Of a stretch of 64,000 nt of DNA, positions 13,101 through 28,100 are shown in pieces; position 1 is the first letter of the stretch; each line of letters begins with the position of its first letter. The translations under genes and the position numbers were made by a program. The stretch spans positions 2,673,501 to 2,737,500 of the forward strand of contig CM076961.1 of the NCBI GenBank assembly GCA_039566865.1, written 5' to 3'. Origin of the DNA: Aurelia coerulea. Its lineage: Eukaryota > Cnidaria > Scyphozoa > Semaeostomeae > Ulmaridae. Under the pieces are notes generated by a model, which searched no databases, was not told the origin of the DNA, and saw nothing but the letters and a program-made list of their open reading frames with translations.

Positions 13101-16100
13101 TCATTGAATTTCATGCAATTTCATTCACTTAATTTCATTCAAAATTGTGAATGAAAATTTTTTACAAGGAAGTTTTGTTGAAAGGGATATTTCATACGTT
13201 TCGTGCACTTTGTGCTTTTAAAAATGTTTTCAGTGGCCCATTATTTGAATAGTTTTTGTTGGAATTCTAATATTTCTTGCGAGGGAGTTTTTTTTAAAGT
13301 TTTCTAGGTATATTTCCGGAGCAAAATCTTTTACACAGACTGTCTCCTCAAATTTAACTTAACATCTTGCTATTAAGCTAAGCTCTTACCATGGGTGGTA
13401 GGCGCCGCAGTCGTGCTCGATTCTAGCAGGTTTGTTCTCTTGCGGAGGAAAACATTATTGACTACTATGGAGGAGCCAGCGTAAAGTATATATCAACTTT
13501 AAAAATGTTATGAATGAATAAGAAATCTCCTCCGAATAACTATGTAAATTATTCCTCCGCAAGTACATATTAGTTGCAGCGCTCCTCCATATGAGCACAC
13601 CAGCAGTGTCCCACTACCCATGCTCTTACCAAGCTTAGTGGCCGAATGTCAGGATTTTTTTAATCTTTTGGCATACGACAAGAAAGAATATCATACACAT
13701 TGCACAGTTCTGTTATTCAGATTCTAATTTCTAATTTCTTTGCCGTTCATAGCCAGAACCAGATGACGTCATGTCTATTTCTGCTATGGACGGCACAAAA
13801 TATTGTATTTGTATATTGTTGAGTTTTAACTGTGATATATATAAAAAAAAATTCTAAAGCCATTCAGTCAATGAAAATAATTTTTTTTCCGCAGGTATGA
13901 TGAGGAGAAAGAAGCATTGATGAACAGACTGAAAGGAGCGGATGCAAAGTTCCTCAGCGAAAGAGAACGCCAAGCGGAGTTGGCTCGATTGAGAAGGGAG
14001 CAACGACAAGCACAGCAAGAGGAGAAATTTGGAGCTGCAGCACTGGTACTTGGGCTTGCCGAACGAAATCAAGCAACAGTCGACAGCAGGTAGGCATTGG
14101 GGGTCAATTTTTATGTGCTCGCTGGAGCTATTGATTTTGATTGCAGTCTAGGCTAGGCGTTTACACTCCAGGACGTTATGATCGTTCGACGAAGCTCTGA
14201 GACCCTGGGAAGTATTTGGGATCCCCCTAGTATATTGGCTTCCTCTAAATGGTAAATGTTTCGTCTTCCTTCACGACTATAGATTTTTTTAGCTGAATAC
14301 CATTAGAATTAGTCGAAGTGAATTTGTTTATCACTCTGCTAGGGCCCAGGAGGAGTACGCTCCAAGCTTACATCAAATTGATCGTGTTTAGCTTAGTTTT
14401 GAGAAGGTTCTTAAATTGTATATACCTGACGGTAAATTTGGAAAATGACAATGTACTTCATACTTTTTTCTAGAATTTAGCTGACGATTTTCTAAGACCA
14501 AGCATCAGACAAAGATATGAAGCATTTCATAGCATAAGTTCCAATTCTTTAAAAAGGCTGGTGTAAAATTGAGTGACCTATTTCTTTGAACTGAATGACT
14601 TCAAAGAAACTTTAGCTATTTCTCTATAATTCTACCGTTGGACTTTTCTGAAATCTCAAATATTTTCAGAGTTAGAATGTTTTTCCTCTTTGTCAAGAAT
14701 TTAACAAAAATTTCCAAAAAAACCTAAAACCATCGTAATTTCAAAACTGTTTGACGCAACATGAATTAGTTTCGAAGAAAACCATAGTTTATGAATGCCT
14801 ACAATATGGCATCAAGCAAAAGTCTGTCAGTCATCTGGTTTATGATTTAGAAATTTGATGACGTCACATCCTCAAATGAGCTGAAATTTAAAGTACGCTG
14901 CAATTTTGAAAAATATTCAAAATTTCTGGAAAGTCCAACGGTAGAATTATAGATAAGTATCTAAAGTTTCTTTCAAGCCATTCAATCAGAAGAAATAGGT
15001 CATTGAATTTTACACCCACCTTTTTACGCCAAATTAAAGATTTGGAACCTATGCTAGCATCAGACAAAGATATGAAACATTTCATGATTTCCAATTCTGA
15101 TTTTTTCCACGTCAACTAACAAGTTTTCTTTAATTTTACGCAGACTTAAGAGTGATCGAGCAAGACAAGAACAACTCGCCAAAGAGAGGCTAGAACGGAT
15201 GCGAGAAAAACGCAAATCCAAGAAAAAAGATGTCGAGCTTGTAACTGAGGGTGATGAAGGCAAATTGAGAGATGCAGTCATGCAGCATTTGGAGCACAGG
15301 CATTCTTTAGAAAGAGAGGTATAACTAGAATTCATGTATCTGCTGTAATTTTGTCCTTTCTTATTTATTCTCATTTACAAAGCCTTTCAAACACCTTTGG
15401 GTTGATGTTAGACTCTTGTTTCTCTGTGCTCTTTGACTTCAAGATGGCGCTTCGGTCAACCGCAGGGATACAAGGGACTCATCATCACAAGTCTAGGTTG
15501 ATGTCAGCTTGTGGTAGGGGCTGAAAAGGGCAGAGCCAGAGGCTTTTAGGAACTTACAGAAAAGATGTTTAAAAAGGCAATTTTAAACTTTATATTTACA
15601 AACTTTGTTATTACCAAGTCTTTAATTTATTCTGCTTTGCTTTGATTCTAAAGCCCTGTCAGTGTTACACTGAAATGTGTGATGTAAAGATTAAGCAGTT
15701 TTTAGAATTTTAGAATTCGAAATAGAATTAAAATTAAGGATTTTATTTTATGCAGTTTTAAAATATAGATTTGCAAAACTTTGATTACCAAGTCTTTAAT
15801 TTGTTCTGCTTTGGTTCTAAAGCCCTGTCAGTGTTACACTAAAATGTATGATATACAGATTAAGGAGATTTTTACTTTTACTCACGTATGAGGTCTGATT
15901 AGGGGTAAAGGGGATAATTGTAGCTTGCAATTTCTTGGCTATTCAATGCAGAGAATTACGTTGATTTTCAGGAAATTGTAAAGTAAACGTCACATGATTA
16001 TGAAACGCACTGAAGAAATAGAGCCCAACTTTCTGAAATGAAGGGCTTCCCAATTTGATACGGACTGTCATATTAACAGAAATGTTTTATTTCAGTCTCT

Positions 16101-19100
16101 TCTCAAAGTGCTGGTTAGTTTCTGATTCAACGTTTTGCCTTTTTTTAGAGCTTGTTAGAGTTATTACAACACGAAGACGCAGCCATTGTAGAGAGAGCAA
16201 ACTGCACGACTCTCGGAAACAGAGAAGAACGACTCAAAGAGCTTGGCGATAAACTGATTTCAATGAAAACCACAGGTAAGGATAATTTTGTTTATGTTTC
16301 CTGCACAGGCTTCAGACATCTAAGACTGCATTCACACGATCTCGGCACAAGTTGAAAACGGTGAATAATGTGACGGTAGCAAAATCTGAGCTAGCCTTCA
16401 CATGATACCGGCAAAATTTCGAAAACGCCAGAAATTGTGACAGCAATAAAATCTTTGCAAGCTCCACGAGAACGGGGCTGGATTTTCGCACCAAAGCCGA
16501 CCAGCGTCTTTTCGAAAGCGTTGAAAATGTACCGTTTTCATCATTTTTTAGTGTTCCACGATGCCGTTTTCAAAATGTGCCGGTTAGAGTTCCGTTTTCA
16601 AAATCTACCGTTTTTAACATCTGCCGGCAAAAAATGTGCCTTTTTGATGTGAACGGAAGAACATTGATACAAAACTAAAAAGGTAATTAATGGAGATAAT
16701 TTTCTTACTATTAAAGCCAAGAAATTATAGCAATAAATAGTATGAATACAACATATTAAAGTCTTTATGTCTTTTTCAATTTGTGCGGGGAGGGTGCCAA
16801 TTTTTCATCAGTAGTAGAAGGCCTGTTTCATATCTTAGGACCTCTGGAGGAAAATGCCTCCTGTCTTTGAGCTGTGCTTTTCTTGGGCAACGTAACATCA
16901 ATATTTGTGTTTTGGAGGTTGCTTAAAGAACATTAGCCTACGCGTAGACCCTCCTTTGGAATAATAGGTCTACGCGTAGGCTAGAAGAACATTGACTAGT
17001 GTCTGTACCATATGGCTAAATTAATACATGTTACTATTTCAATCAGACAGAATCTAGTATATTATCCTTTATCCATTAGTTTTCTAATCGTTCGTAGTGT
17101 ACAGTTAGTTGCATGTAGGTTAACGTTATATGTCTTTATGTTTTTGGCCATGGGGTAGTCATTGTTTTTTGCTCCCCCTGGTATCGTTCCTGTAGTGTTG
17201 TATAGTAACTAGATAAGTATTGTAGATTGTAGAATTTATTGTAAACTTTTTACATGAATAAAAAAAATTGTGTTCTTGTTTTTGTAGTTGAACGTGAAGA
17301 ATGGATGAAAATTTTGTACGAGATGACCATTTTGAAAGAAATGAATCGCGCAAAGAAACTACAAGGGAATGATGAAGACAAAGAGCCATCTAAGAATGAC
17401 ATCACCATTTCCATAATGGCCGATCTGCAGCAACAGCAAGATAGGGAAAGTGAAGAACGGATGAAAACGATCCTTGACTTGGTAAGAAATATCAACTCAT
17501 CTATAACTCTCGAATTTTGTGGTACAGTAAGAACCCGCAAAATAGAAACCATTTTTTTCAAAATAGCCTGTTTAGTTTCCTATTAAAAGTTCATTAATCT
17601 TGAAGCAGGCTGAAAGGTTTCTTATCACATGGTTAAGAAACCTTCAGTTCTTTCAACTTAAATCTTTAAAGAAAGCCCAGACCAAAAAACGCTACGGAAC
17701 AGTATTTTCTTCTTACCTAGCATTCGCTCGAAATTTACTCAACCTAGCATATATGCTAGGTATAGACGTAGATTGAGATGCTTTTGATGAAGTGTTTAAA
17801 AATGTTTGGCACCTGATTTTAACAAAGATTGTTCGATATGAGTTTATTTGGGATCCTCCTATAAGAAACCTTCTTAAATCAGGCTGAGAAGTTTCTTATA
17901 TGAGGGCACCATTTCTCAAAAAAATAAGCCTGAGGTTTCTTCTAAAGTGGTTTCTATTTTGCGGGTTGTTACTGTACTTAGTCTGCGTGCAGACTTTAGA
18001 ACTTCATAAAATCTGTGTAATTTTTCGTTCAATTCCTACCCTCGTCATCCCCCTGGGACTCCCCCGGCGGATTTGAGCCTCATTTGAGCTTTCACGTTTT
18101 ACAGTTACTGGAAATATGGTATATTTTCAATGACTCCTGAGACAAATAAACAAACTCCACGAGAGAGATCTTTAGATTTCTCCTTCTTCTTCCGTTTTTA
18201 GCGAGAGACTTATCTTAAAAACCTCATTTCGCTTACACAAGACGACAATTTGCGCTATTGGTGTAAGGGCAACTTTCACGGCAGTGTTAGTTTTGAATTA
18301 CTAGTGGTGAGAATTGTGGCAAAGAGGTGTTGTGGCGCAGTGGTGTAATCCTCTAACTTTGCAGCCAGAACAATCAGGCGGACAGAGCTCGATACCTGGT
18401 AAAGCCCCACCACTCGAGCGTCAGAATTTCCTTTGCCTGCATACACTAATTGCATTGAATTGCAGTGTCAATCTAAGCAACTGATGCTATCGTGTTACAA
18501 AATCTGTCCTTGTTTTCCTCGCCATTATTAATTTCTTCTAATTTTCTTGTAACAGGGAAAAGAGCAATTGATAACTCAGCAACAACAAGAAATAGAGATT
18601 TGCAAAACAGAGAAATGGTCGAACATTGTTATTGTTGTATCAGCACCAGAGGACTCAGCGCATGCAAATGACGATGAGTTAGTGGATGCCCTACAAAGTA
18701 AATATGACACTCTGAAGGAGAAACTGATCTATGAAGCTCTTGAAAGGAAGATGGGGACGGAAGACTGGAATAAACTGAGTGAAGAAGAGAAATATGAACG
18801 AATGATGGAGATTCAAATGAAGATTAAAACTCTTCAAGAACAAGGTAAGCTTAGTATACAGTATTGTCCCGCATACAAGAAACACAAATTTAAGAAACAC
18901 AGACCCTGATTTTCAAAATAATACCCCAGTTTATAGGAAACTTGTTCAGGTCTGAAAAAAAGTTTGTTTCTTATTTAAAAACTATGGATTGAAACCTTGG
19001 AATTTTTCAGCTTACCAGTTGTATTGAACTGTACCTATTTAAATGAAAAAAATAATTTTGTATGCAAAAAACACCTTCCTGAAATAACTGTAGCATTTTC

Positions 19101-22100
19101 TGGAAGTGAAAATTTACAAATACAATTCAAAATAATAATCATCAATAGAGATCATGTCTGGTTCAACAGTATATGTTTTTGTAATAAGGAACTTTACCCT
19201 GATTTGCAAGTTTATCTCATTCTTTAAGAAACGCATCAGACCTGAAATTGAAAAAGTTGTTTCTTACATGCGGGACACTACTGTATACTCTTGTCTAGAT
19301 TTTAGAATATAACCTTCAAAGATACCTTCAGAATTGTTTCTAAGTATATAGAAAAAAAGCTACCCTTATATCGATCACACATTTTGAAGGCTTTTATTGC
19401 AACATTGAAGAGAGAAATCATCAAAGCACCTCATACGTCACGCTACAGACCAGACCGGTTTCGCCCAATTCAGGGCTCATCAGTGTAGCTAGACAGTATG
19501 AGTTCTTTCACTCACCGAGCATTGAATGCCAGGGTCAAGTTGCTTGATGAAAAGCTCGTGGGTATGTGGAAAAATAAAGAGTAACGCATGCGCCTAGCTG
19601 CACTGATGGCCTTTATTGAAACCTTATCGAAACGTTCGAGAAGCTCATAAATTTAATGATATAATAGATAATAATAAAAGGCATTTACATTGCGCCATTT
19701 ATCCACACGGCACTATCTGAAAATTGTTACTCTTAGGCAAGATTGAGTATTTTGCTTAAAAACTATAGCTCAGCATGTAATTTGCCTATTTTGCTGTATC
19801 AAAAGCGAGCATTTTATCATCTGTGAATATTTTTGGGTCTTTGACAAAGCAAGTTAGATAAAGAATTAAGATACGAAGTATTCTACAGTAAATTGCAAGG
19901 TCCATGACCAGAAATTTCCTTTCAGTCCTTTATATAGAGTATCATTATCATTTTCAGGAAAAACAGAAGAACTGCAACAACTAATGGCAGAATTATTCGC
20001 AGACGATACCAATGTACAAACTCTTCTTGGCTTGAGTGTAGAGGAGCAGGAGAAGAGGATGAAAGAGAAAGAGGAATTAAGAAGACAGCGAAGGGAAGCA
20101 GGGATGAGTGAGGAGGAAATCGAAGCTTTAGAAAAGGAAGAAGATAGGAAATTTGAAGAGGAAATGAAGAAAAAATCGACAAGAAATGCTTTGTTAGATC
20201 TCGAGGTATTTGCTTGCAAATTTTAGTCATGATACCTTCTCTATATTAGGGCTATTTTCATTTAATGTGCCCCCCCCCCCTTTTTTGGGGCTATTCTCAA
20301 ACGTCTGACAAGATTGGCAGATTATCATTGAAAAATCCCAACTTAAGTACGAGTTTCAACGCCGTTGTGATTGTACTCGAATTATGAATACTTTATCTCC
20401 GAAAGGATGGAGAAGGTCGTTCTAGATACTTGCAAAATTCCAAAAGACCTGATAGATTTCAAATAATCGCCATTTTGGGCAGGTTGGTTAACGCTATAAA
20501 AAGTTGATTCAAAAGATGAATACCTAGAATAGAATTTGATTAAATGAAAATTACACTTTGTGTTCAGTACCATCAAATTTAACGACAGTACAATTAGCAG
20601 GCAAAGACAATGAAAACCTAGTGTGTTATGGACCTACTTGTTGAAATTGTCCCATAAGGCTACCATTTTATAAGAACCTATCCATTGTATTCATTGTTTA
20701 AAGGGGCAGTCAGACGTGATGTTGCGCGGGACATTTCCATTGTATTTGCATGAAAAGTGCTTAGGCCTAGCATCGACTCGTCAATGGAGATTTTGAATTG
20801 GATTATCGCACATTTCAATCCATCTCCATCGACATTGTTCTTGACAATCTCAGGATTTAATTGACAGATATTGTTCGTCTATGTCGATTTCATGTATTTG
20901 CAAAGTTATTTTGTTTATTAAAAATTCCTGAAAGTCGTAAACAGCGATTTTGCAGAAGCAACTTTGAAGCTGCGAAGAGATAATCTACAAGTCGAAGTGG
21001 GCAAGAAACTCGCCAAAGAATCTGGTTTTTGAGTCAGATTTATGATGCTAGGTGAAACCGAAAGGTGAATAGAACCTTCTCACACTCTACTGGATTCATT
21101 GCTCAATTAATTTCATCAGAATTACAGCGAACAAAGAGGTACAGTAGACATGTTTTGGTATTTAGGCCTGTACGAATTGGATTGTTACACGCAGAATCTG
21201 ATACCCGCGTTTCGCGTCTGACTGCCCCTTTAAGAACCCAGGCTGACTTGCATAATTGTAGGTTCTTATACGCTGGTTTTTACTGTACGGAACCATAAAC
21301 TAGCACAGATATATGAAAATAATATAATTTCGTCTTGGAAATGAATTTGAAATAATATATACTCTTGAAGTGTCCTATATCAGGTTGTTGACCACGGGGC
21401 AATGTGCACTCACCAGTGATGCAAAGAAAATTGTCCTTTCTTAGCATCGATTTCAATTATACGAGGTTGGCATTCTGTGTTCATAAACAGGTGTACTGAT
21501 CAATCTCCTATCTGTTTCATTGTAGCGTAATTTTGAAGCAGAGAAAGAAGCATTGCTAGATGGATTACGAGGAACAAATGCAAGGCTTCTTAGTGAACGC
21601 GAAAGACAAGCGGAGCTGGCAAGGTTAAAGAGAGAGCAGAGACGAGCAAAGAAAGAAGACAAATTTGAATCGGCTGCATTGGTGCTGTCAGTTGCAAAGA
21701 CACAGCAAGCTGAATTAGAAAGCAAGTAAGTACCATTTTGATTGAACAGCTCACGATAAATTCCTTGGGTATAGCTAATTCTCGCTTGCCAAAGTCCACA
21801 AAACAGATGGACAAGTGATGCTTCTTGCCGTACAAATACATAATTAAGAGTTGAGTTTGAAACGTTGTAACAATTCCGTACATGTCGCATTTTGAATGAA
21901 ATAACTGTTTCATAGACCTTTTAGCTATTCTACAAAAGAGCCTGGATCGATCGTTATTTTTATACGCGAGGCTCGATAGAGTGGTGTTAAGAGCTTCTAT
22001 CACTATTGTGCAAACTCGAAAATTCTACAAAGTGCATTTTGTAGAATTTTCGAATATGCACAATATTGATAGAAGCTCTAACGCCACTCTATCGAACCTC

Positions 22101-25100
22101 CTGTATAAAAATAACGCTCGATCCAGGCTCTTTAGTAGAATAGCTAAAAGGTCTATTGATAAAAACAATGTACACTGCAGAACATCATTTTTTTCTTTTC
22201 ATAAAATATTTCACATAACTCATAAATAACAGCGAATCATGCATGACATGAGAAATTTCAAAAGCGGTGTCTGGAGTTTGAGAAAATTGTGCAACTTTCA
22301 ATTTTATGGCAACACCTGAAATTCCACTCTTTATTTATGTCTTTCTTGAAGACTGCTGACTCGTAACATTTTTACTTACAAAGTTTTAGTTGTGCACTGG
22401 GGTACAATTTTAACCCTATATATAACCCCAAGTCTTTATGCAAGGTGGTTAACTCATTCCAACATTGCAACGAAAGAAAGTCGATGTCAGATTTGGCCCT
22501 TGTTGTCATTGAAGAAGCTTTTCATGGAGGCTCAACTTGAAGACTTTCTCATGGAGGAACGTAGCCTTTTCAAGAAGTAACATTTTCCTTGATTTGGAAT
22601 GATATTCGTCTTTGACGATCTTCATGGTGGTCTTAGGGGCTGGGTCACGTAAAGTAAACAAACTTCTTTCGAAACGACGATTTTGCAGTTTTTTGACAGG
22701 CCATATCACACAGATTTTCCACTATTTTTCTCAAAATGAAAGAGCTATTTTGAAGATGAACTCTTGAACTTGAAAGAGAAACAAACGAAACAGCCATACG
22801 TTGTAAGATTGTAAAGATATTAGTGGATTTATAGTAGTAACTTTTTTGTGGATTCACCCCATCCACCAAAATCTGTGCAGAACACAATGGCCACGTGTGG
22901 GCAACAATATAGATTATAGAGATAACAGGTTTGTTTACGGTTGCGTGACCCAGCCCCTTTAAGAAAGACTTTTTTCTCTTACGTTTTATTTTTAATTATG
23001 TTTCCAGGTTAAAAAGCGATCGAGAGAGGCAAGAGCAGTTAGCAAAAGCACGTCTTATGGCACGAAGAAATAAGCGAGATCAAGCTAAAAAGACTGCGGA
23101 AGAACAAACGACAGAGCTAGAAGACACAAATGATGTCAATAAACTCCAGGTAATCTTTTACCATTGTCACTGATTAGATTTCAACCTCGGGGTTGAGTTT
23201 CAGCCCACCTGGCCGAGTTGAAATTCCATCCCACCTCTCCATTTGTTCCTTTAATTTTCAATTACATGGAGAAATCTCAACCCAGGGGATGAAATTATAC
23301 CCGGAGCTGAAACCTCATCCCACCTTGAGCTAGCCGAGGTGAAACTTTTAAGCCGCTAATCCCCATTGTTTTCAATACAATAATGTCCATGTAATCGCAA
23401 TATTGTTTCAACCCCGGGGTCGAATTCCTATTGACGCATTCAAGTTGTATTACACATGGCGGGCTTTTTCACACGCGGGGATGAAATTTTACAGCTCGCT
23501 CTTTCATACCCGGGAGTGAAAATACCCATGTAATAGCAAATTTATTTCAACTCGGGCAGGTGGGTTGAAACTCAAGCCCGGGGTTGAAAACTCTCATGTA
23601 ATCAGGCCCTTACTGGATGGCTGGAAATTATTGTGATTGGAGTAACTCAGTTCCCGTAATATGACCAGCAAAAGATATTTTCTGTTTCGATTTATAAGTT
23701 TTATTCCTTCATGCTGCTTAGGAAAATGTGAAAAAGGGCCAGAGGATGTTGGAATCTTCACCAAGTCAAAAGAAGCAAAGATAGTTACCCAGGCAATTTC
23801 TATATTCCTTATTATAAGATTAAAAAGGGTTAAAATCAATAAAATGGTACGTTCCGATGACGCACACTAGGAGGCGTGGCGGTGTAGACTTCCTAGGAAC
23901 CGTACATAAAGATATTCAAACAGTCTTTCGTTCTTAATCAACATTAAAGATTCCCAGCATAGGTTCCAAATCTTTAACTCGGCGTAAAAAGGTGGGTGTG
24001 AAATTCAATGACCTATTTCTTCTGATTGAATTCTGATTCAATGACCTATTTCTTCTGATTAAAAGCTTTAGGTATTTATCTGTAATTCTACCTTTGGACT
24101 TTTCAGAAATTTTGAATATTTTTAGAAATTACAGTGTATCTTATATTTCAACTCATTTGAGGATGTGACGTCATCAAATTTCTAAATCTTAAACCAGATG
24201 AGTGACAGACTTTTACTTGATACCATATTGTAGGCATTCATAAACTATGGTTTTCTTCGAAATTACTTCACGATGCGTCAAACTTTTTAGAAATTATGAT
24301 GGTTTTAAGCTTTTTTAAAAATTTTTTCTTTAATTCTTGAAAAAGAAGCAAAACACTCTAATTCTCAAAATATTGAAAATTTCAGAAATGTCCAACGGTA
24401 GAATTATAGAGAAATAGCTAAAGTTTCTTTGAAGTCATTCAGTTCAAGGAAATAGGTCACTCAAATTTACACCAGCTTTTTTAAAGATTAGGAACCTATG
24501 CTAAGATTCCCAGAAATAATTATGAATCTTTGATTGCTATTTATGACAGGAGGCTGTCCTTACTGAGCTGGAAAGCAAGCACACAGGGGAACGAGATATA
24601 CTTGTTGAGATTCTAAACGATAACGGTGGCAGCGAATGGGATGAAAGAGCTAAGAGACTCGATTTCATTTCAAAACAAAGGAGGCTGGATGAACTCAAGG
24701 TAAACAGATTTGAATAAAAATTCTGAAGTTTATTTCAATGAAATACCGTAAAAGCTGTATTAAGCCCCTCTCTGTATCAAGCCCCCTCTCTAATAATACC
24801 CTCCCCTCTGAGCCAAAATTCCCCTCTCTAATAAGCCCCCCCCCCCCCCACTTATATCAAATTCTAGAGGTAGCCAATGATTTTCCATCTATTGAGCTAA
24901 ATAAGTTTGCATGTTAATTTTGATATTGTTTTAGATAAACTATGTCGAATTTATGTATTTGACTCGTAAAATTATGTGTTGCATCTGCAAAGTATGGCAT
25001 AAAAGAACTAGATTGCTATCATATAGATCCTTGTTATTTGATTTTGTGAATAAGCTCCCTCTCTCTTATAAGACCCCCTTTCTTTTATGCCTCCTTTGAA

Positions 25101-28100
25101 GTGTCTGAAATTAAACAACCCTCCCCCCACGGGCTTGATAGAGCTTTTAAGGTATAGCTCTCGTGGAATGTCAGAAACTATGGTAGCGTTCAGTTGGAGC
25201 AGCTCAATTTTTCTTTATGGCAACTACTTCTTGCTTTGTGAAGAAATTGGCCAATGAGAGCAATTTTTAGATGCCCTACCGGGTGCGCCAAAATAAACTA
25301 TGCACGTTTGGCAGCCCACAATAAATCGTACACTGGACCGATTTTGAAGATTTATGACTTAATGCCCTATACATTCATTTTAGTTTTTAGAGCTCATCGT
25401 ATCACGATCGAAAAACTACTTCAGGTCCAAAGAACGCAATGGCGAGAGGCTGGTCCGTCAGAAATGGCTGAGACTGCAGATGAACAAATCGATATTTTCA
25501 AAGAGGCAGCCAGCCTGAAATTACAGTTGTTGTTAGCTGAGATAGGAGATGGTCAGGATAATGGAGATGGAGACGCTGCTTTAATCAAGATTCTGGCAGA
25601 TTTGCAAGAAAACCAGGATAAAGAAGCTGCATATCTTATGAAGGATCTTTCCAATAAGGTTTGTTTCCTCTAAATATTCTTCTCAAGGTGAAGGTGAAGG
25701 TGAAGGTGAAGGTGAAGTTGCGGTTTTTAGCGCCAAGCGCTGGGATCGCAGAAGTGGAAAAGGCCTAATCGGTCCAGCGACACCTTGTCATGACGCTCAA
25801 GTGGTGGGGCTCTACCGCGTATCGAACCCTTTCTGCCTGACTGTTCTGGCTGCAAAGTCAGTGGATTACACCTCTGCGCCACAACAACTTCACCTTCTTC
25901 TTTTTTTCCATTTCAGATTCTTTAAACACGGCTACCCCGCCAGTCAAGAAAGACTGCTTTTCAAGTGGCGGTGCATTACAAATTAAGTTAAATTTAAAGT
26001 AAAACCTTTTCTAATTACAATGATGAATAAATAGAACAAGGGCAGATTTTGTAACACAATCGCATGAGATGCTTTTTTCACACCTGAATTCAAAGCGATT
26101 AGTTGCTGCAGACAAAGGAAATTCTCTCGACCATAAATTCAAAACAAACCAAGCCGCAAAGTTTCTCTGAAACCCAAGTAGCTGGCGCGCTCATTGTGCA
26201 TTTCAGAATATGTTTTCAAGAGCAAACATGAGCATATATCGAAAGAAGAAGGATATATCTAAACATTTACCGCAGGCATTTTATTTCTTTGGTTCAGAAG
26301 CGGAGCAGTAAGTGTTTTAATTACACCCAAAAAATAAGAGAATTGAATCGCCTCCCAATCGGCTTTTGAATCAAATAAATTAAATGCCCGTGGCAGATGT
26401 GTAGATATATCCTTCTTCTTTCGATATATGCTCATGTTTGCTCTTAAAAACAATTTCTGGAATGCACAACGAGTGAGCTACCTACCTGGGTTTCAGAGAA
26501 ACTTCTGCGGCTCTGTTTGTTTTTAATTACTGGTTGAGAGAATTTCCTTTGTCTGCGATTGTTAATCGCTTTGAATTGAGGTGTCAATCAAAACCAATTC
26601 GTGCTATTGTCTTACAAAATCTGTCCTTGTTGAATAAATGATAAAAAAGTTACAAAACATATCATTTCAAAACTTCATTAAATGCTTAGGAAAGAGGTTG
26701 CCAAGAGGTTGTAAAATCCAGCACTACGATACAAGAATGCTCGCTGACCACTACATGTTTTTATTAGTGGGACTTGGAGATCAAATGGAGATCAGAAGGG
26801 TAAATCTAAAGTTCTGTTGGGCGGATTTCGTTTATTTGATTCAAGCAGGGGTGAAAAAAGTATCGGACCACGGGACCATTGGTCCCAGAAAATATTTTGG
26901 CTCCCAGAAAGAAAAAGATACTGAAATCTCAATTGAAATCTCAATACTAAAATTCTGAAAAGAAAGAATTAACAACAAGAAAAAATTAGACAATAAATCA
27001 GTAAATGAATCAATGCATAATAAATTACTCAAAACAGGTACAGTACAGCCAGTAACACCCTGTTTTCGTGTCTGAGAATTCTTAAGAATTCTTGAGAAAA
27101 CTGTTCGTTTCTTAAGAATTCTTCTGCAAGGATAGAATTATGCAATCTTTCATACCTCTCCAGATTTCTCATCAAAATATGAAGAATTCTTGAAAATTCT
27201 CTGTAATTCTTGGGAATTTTTGTCATAACAATGTGCATGGCCTGTTCCTTATGCCCAGAGAATCTTACGAATTGTTGCAGCAAATTTGTTCCATATGCAT
27301 TGAATTAGTTGAAACAAAGGTTTAAAATGACAAAATAAATGCTTTCTATTTGGTAAACCAGTCTGGAAGATAAATGTAAGGAAGCTTGTTTTGATCTTAT
27401 TCCTAATTAAAGGCTTAGCTTAGCGTGCATAACTTTCTGAAAATACCTTCAAATATTTTTGAATTTTATCAACACAATTTTCTCACTTTTCAATTTTCTC
27501 ACAATTGGATTTGAAACTGCATAATCAATGTTCAAGCTTCCTTTTTAGTATATCTGCTTTCTTTTTCATCTTAATTTTCAGTCTTCTCTTAGCATAGCTT
27601 CTGCATTATTAGTTCTATCTAGCAAATTTTGTACAAACAGCTTTTAGCTATTCTGAGTGATATTGAATGATAAACTTGCATACTATAAATTGACTCCTCT
27701 TGAGCCATAGTATGGTCTATTCACATTGAACAATTCATATCTAAACCATACTGTTCCTGCTTTGAATTCAAGTGGATATTTTTAACAAGCAGTTTTATCT
27801 ACTTCTTGTGTGGTGCACAGAAAATTTTTCATTTTCTAACTGCGGTCTGAGAAAGAGAAAAATAATTTCCACCCCTGGATTCAGGAGCTGTTTTATAATC
27901 GTTTGATTTAAGTCCTAAATACGCGAGAATTACAATGCCTTCTGCTCCTGAATCAAATAAACAAAATCCGCCAGACAGAACTTTAGATTTACCCTTCTTC
28001 TTTCGTTATAAGCACATAAATTCTCTTAAAAACCCACCTTTCACTTGCACAAGGCGAGAGTTTGCCCTACTAGTTTCCGGGAAATTTTTGCAGCTTTGTT

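Noticed and set aside
25254..25424. ORF extension upstream of exon 20 as coding sequence
   Set aside because: It reads through a MITE C end that occurs elsewhere as a repeat, and the frame cannot be joined to exon 19 except at the acceptor at 25424.
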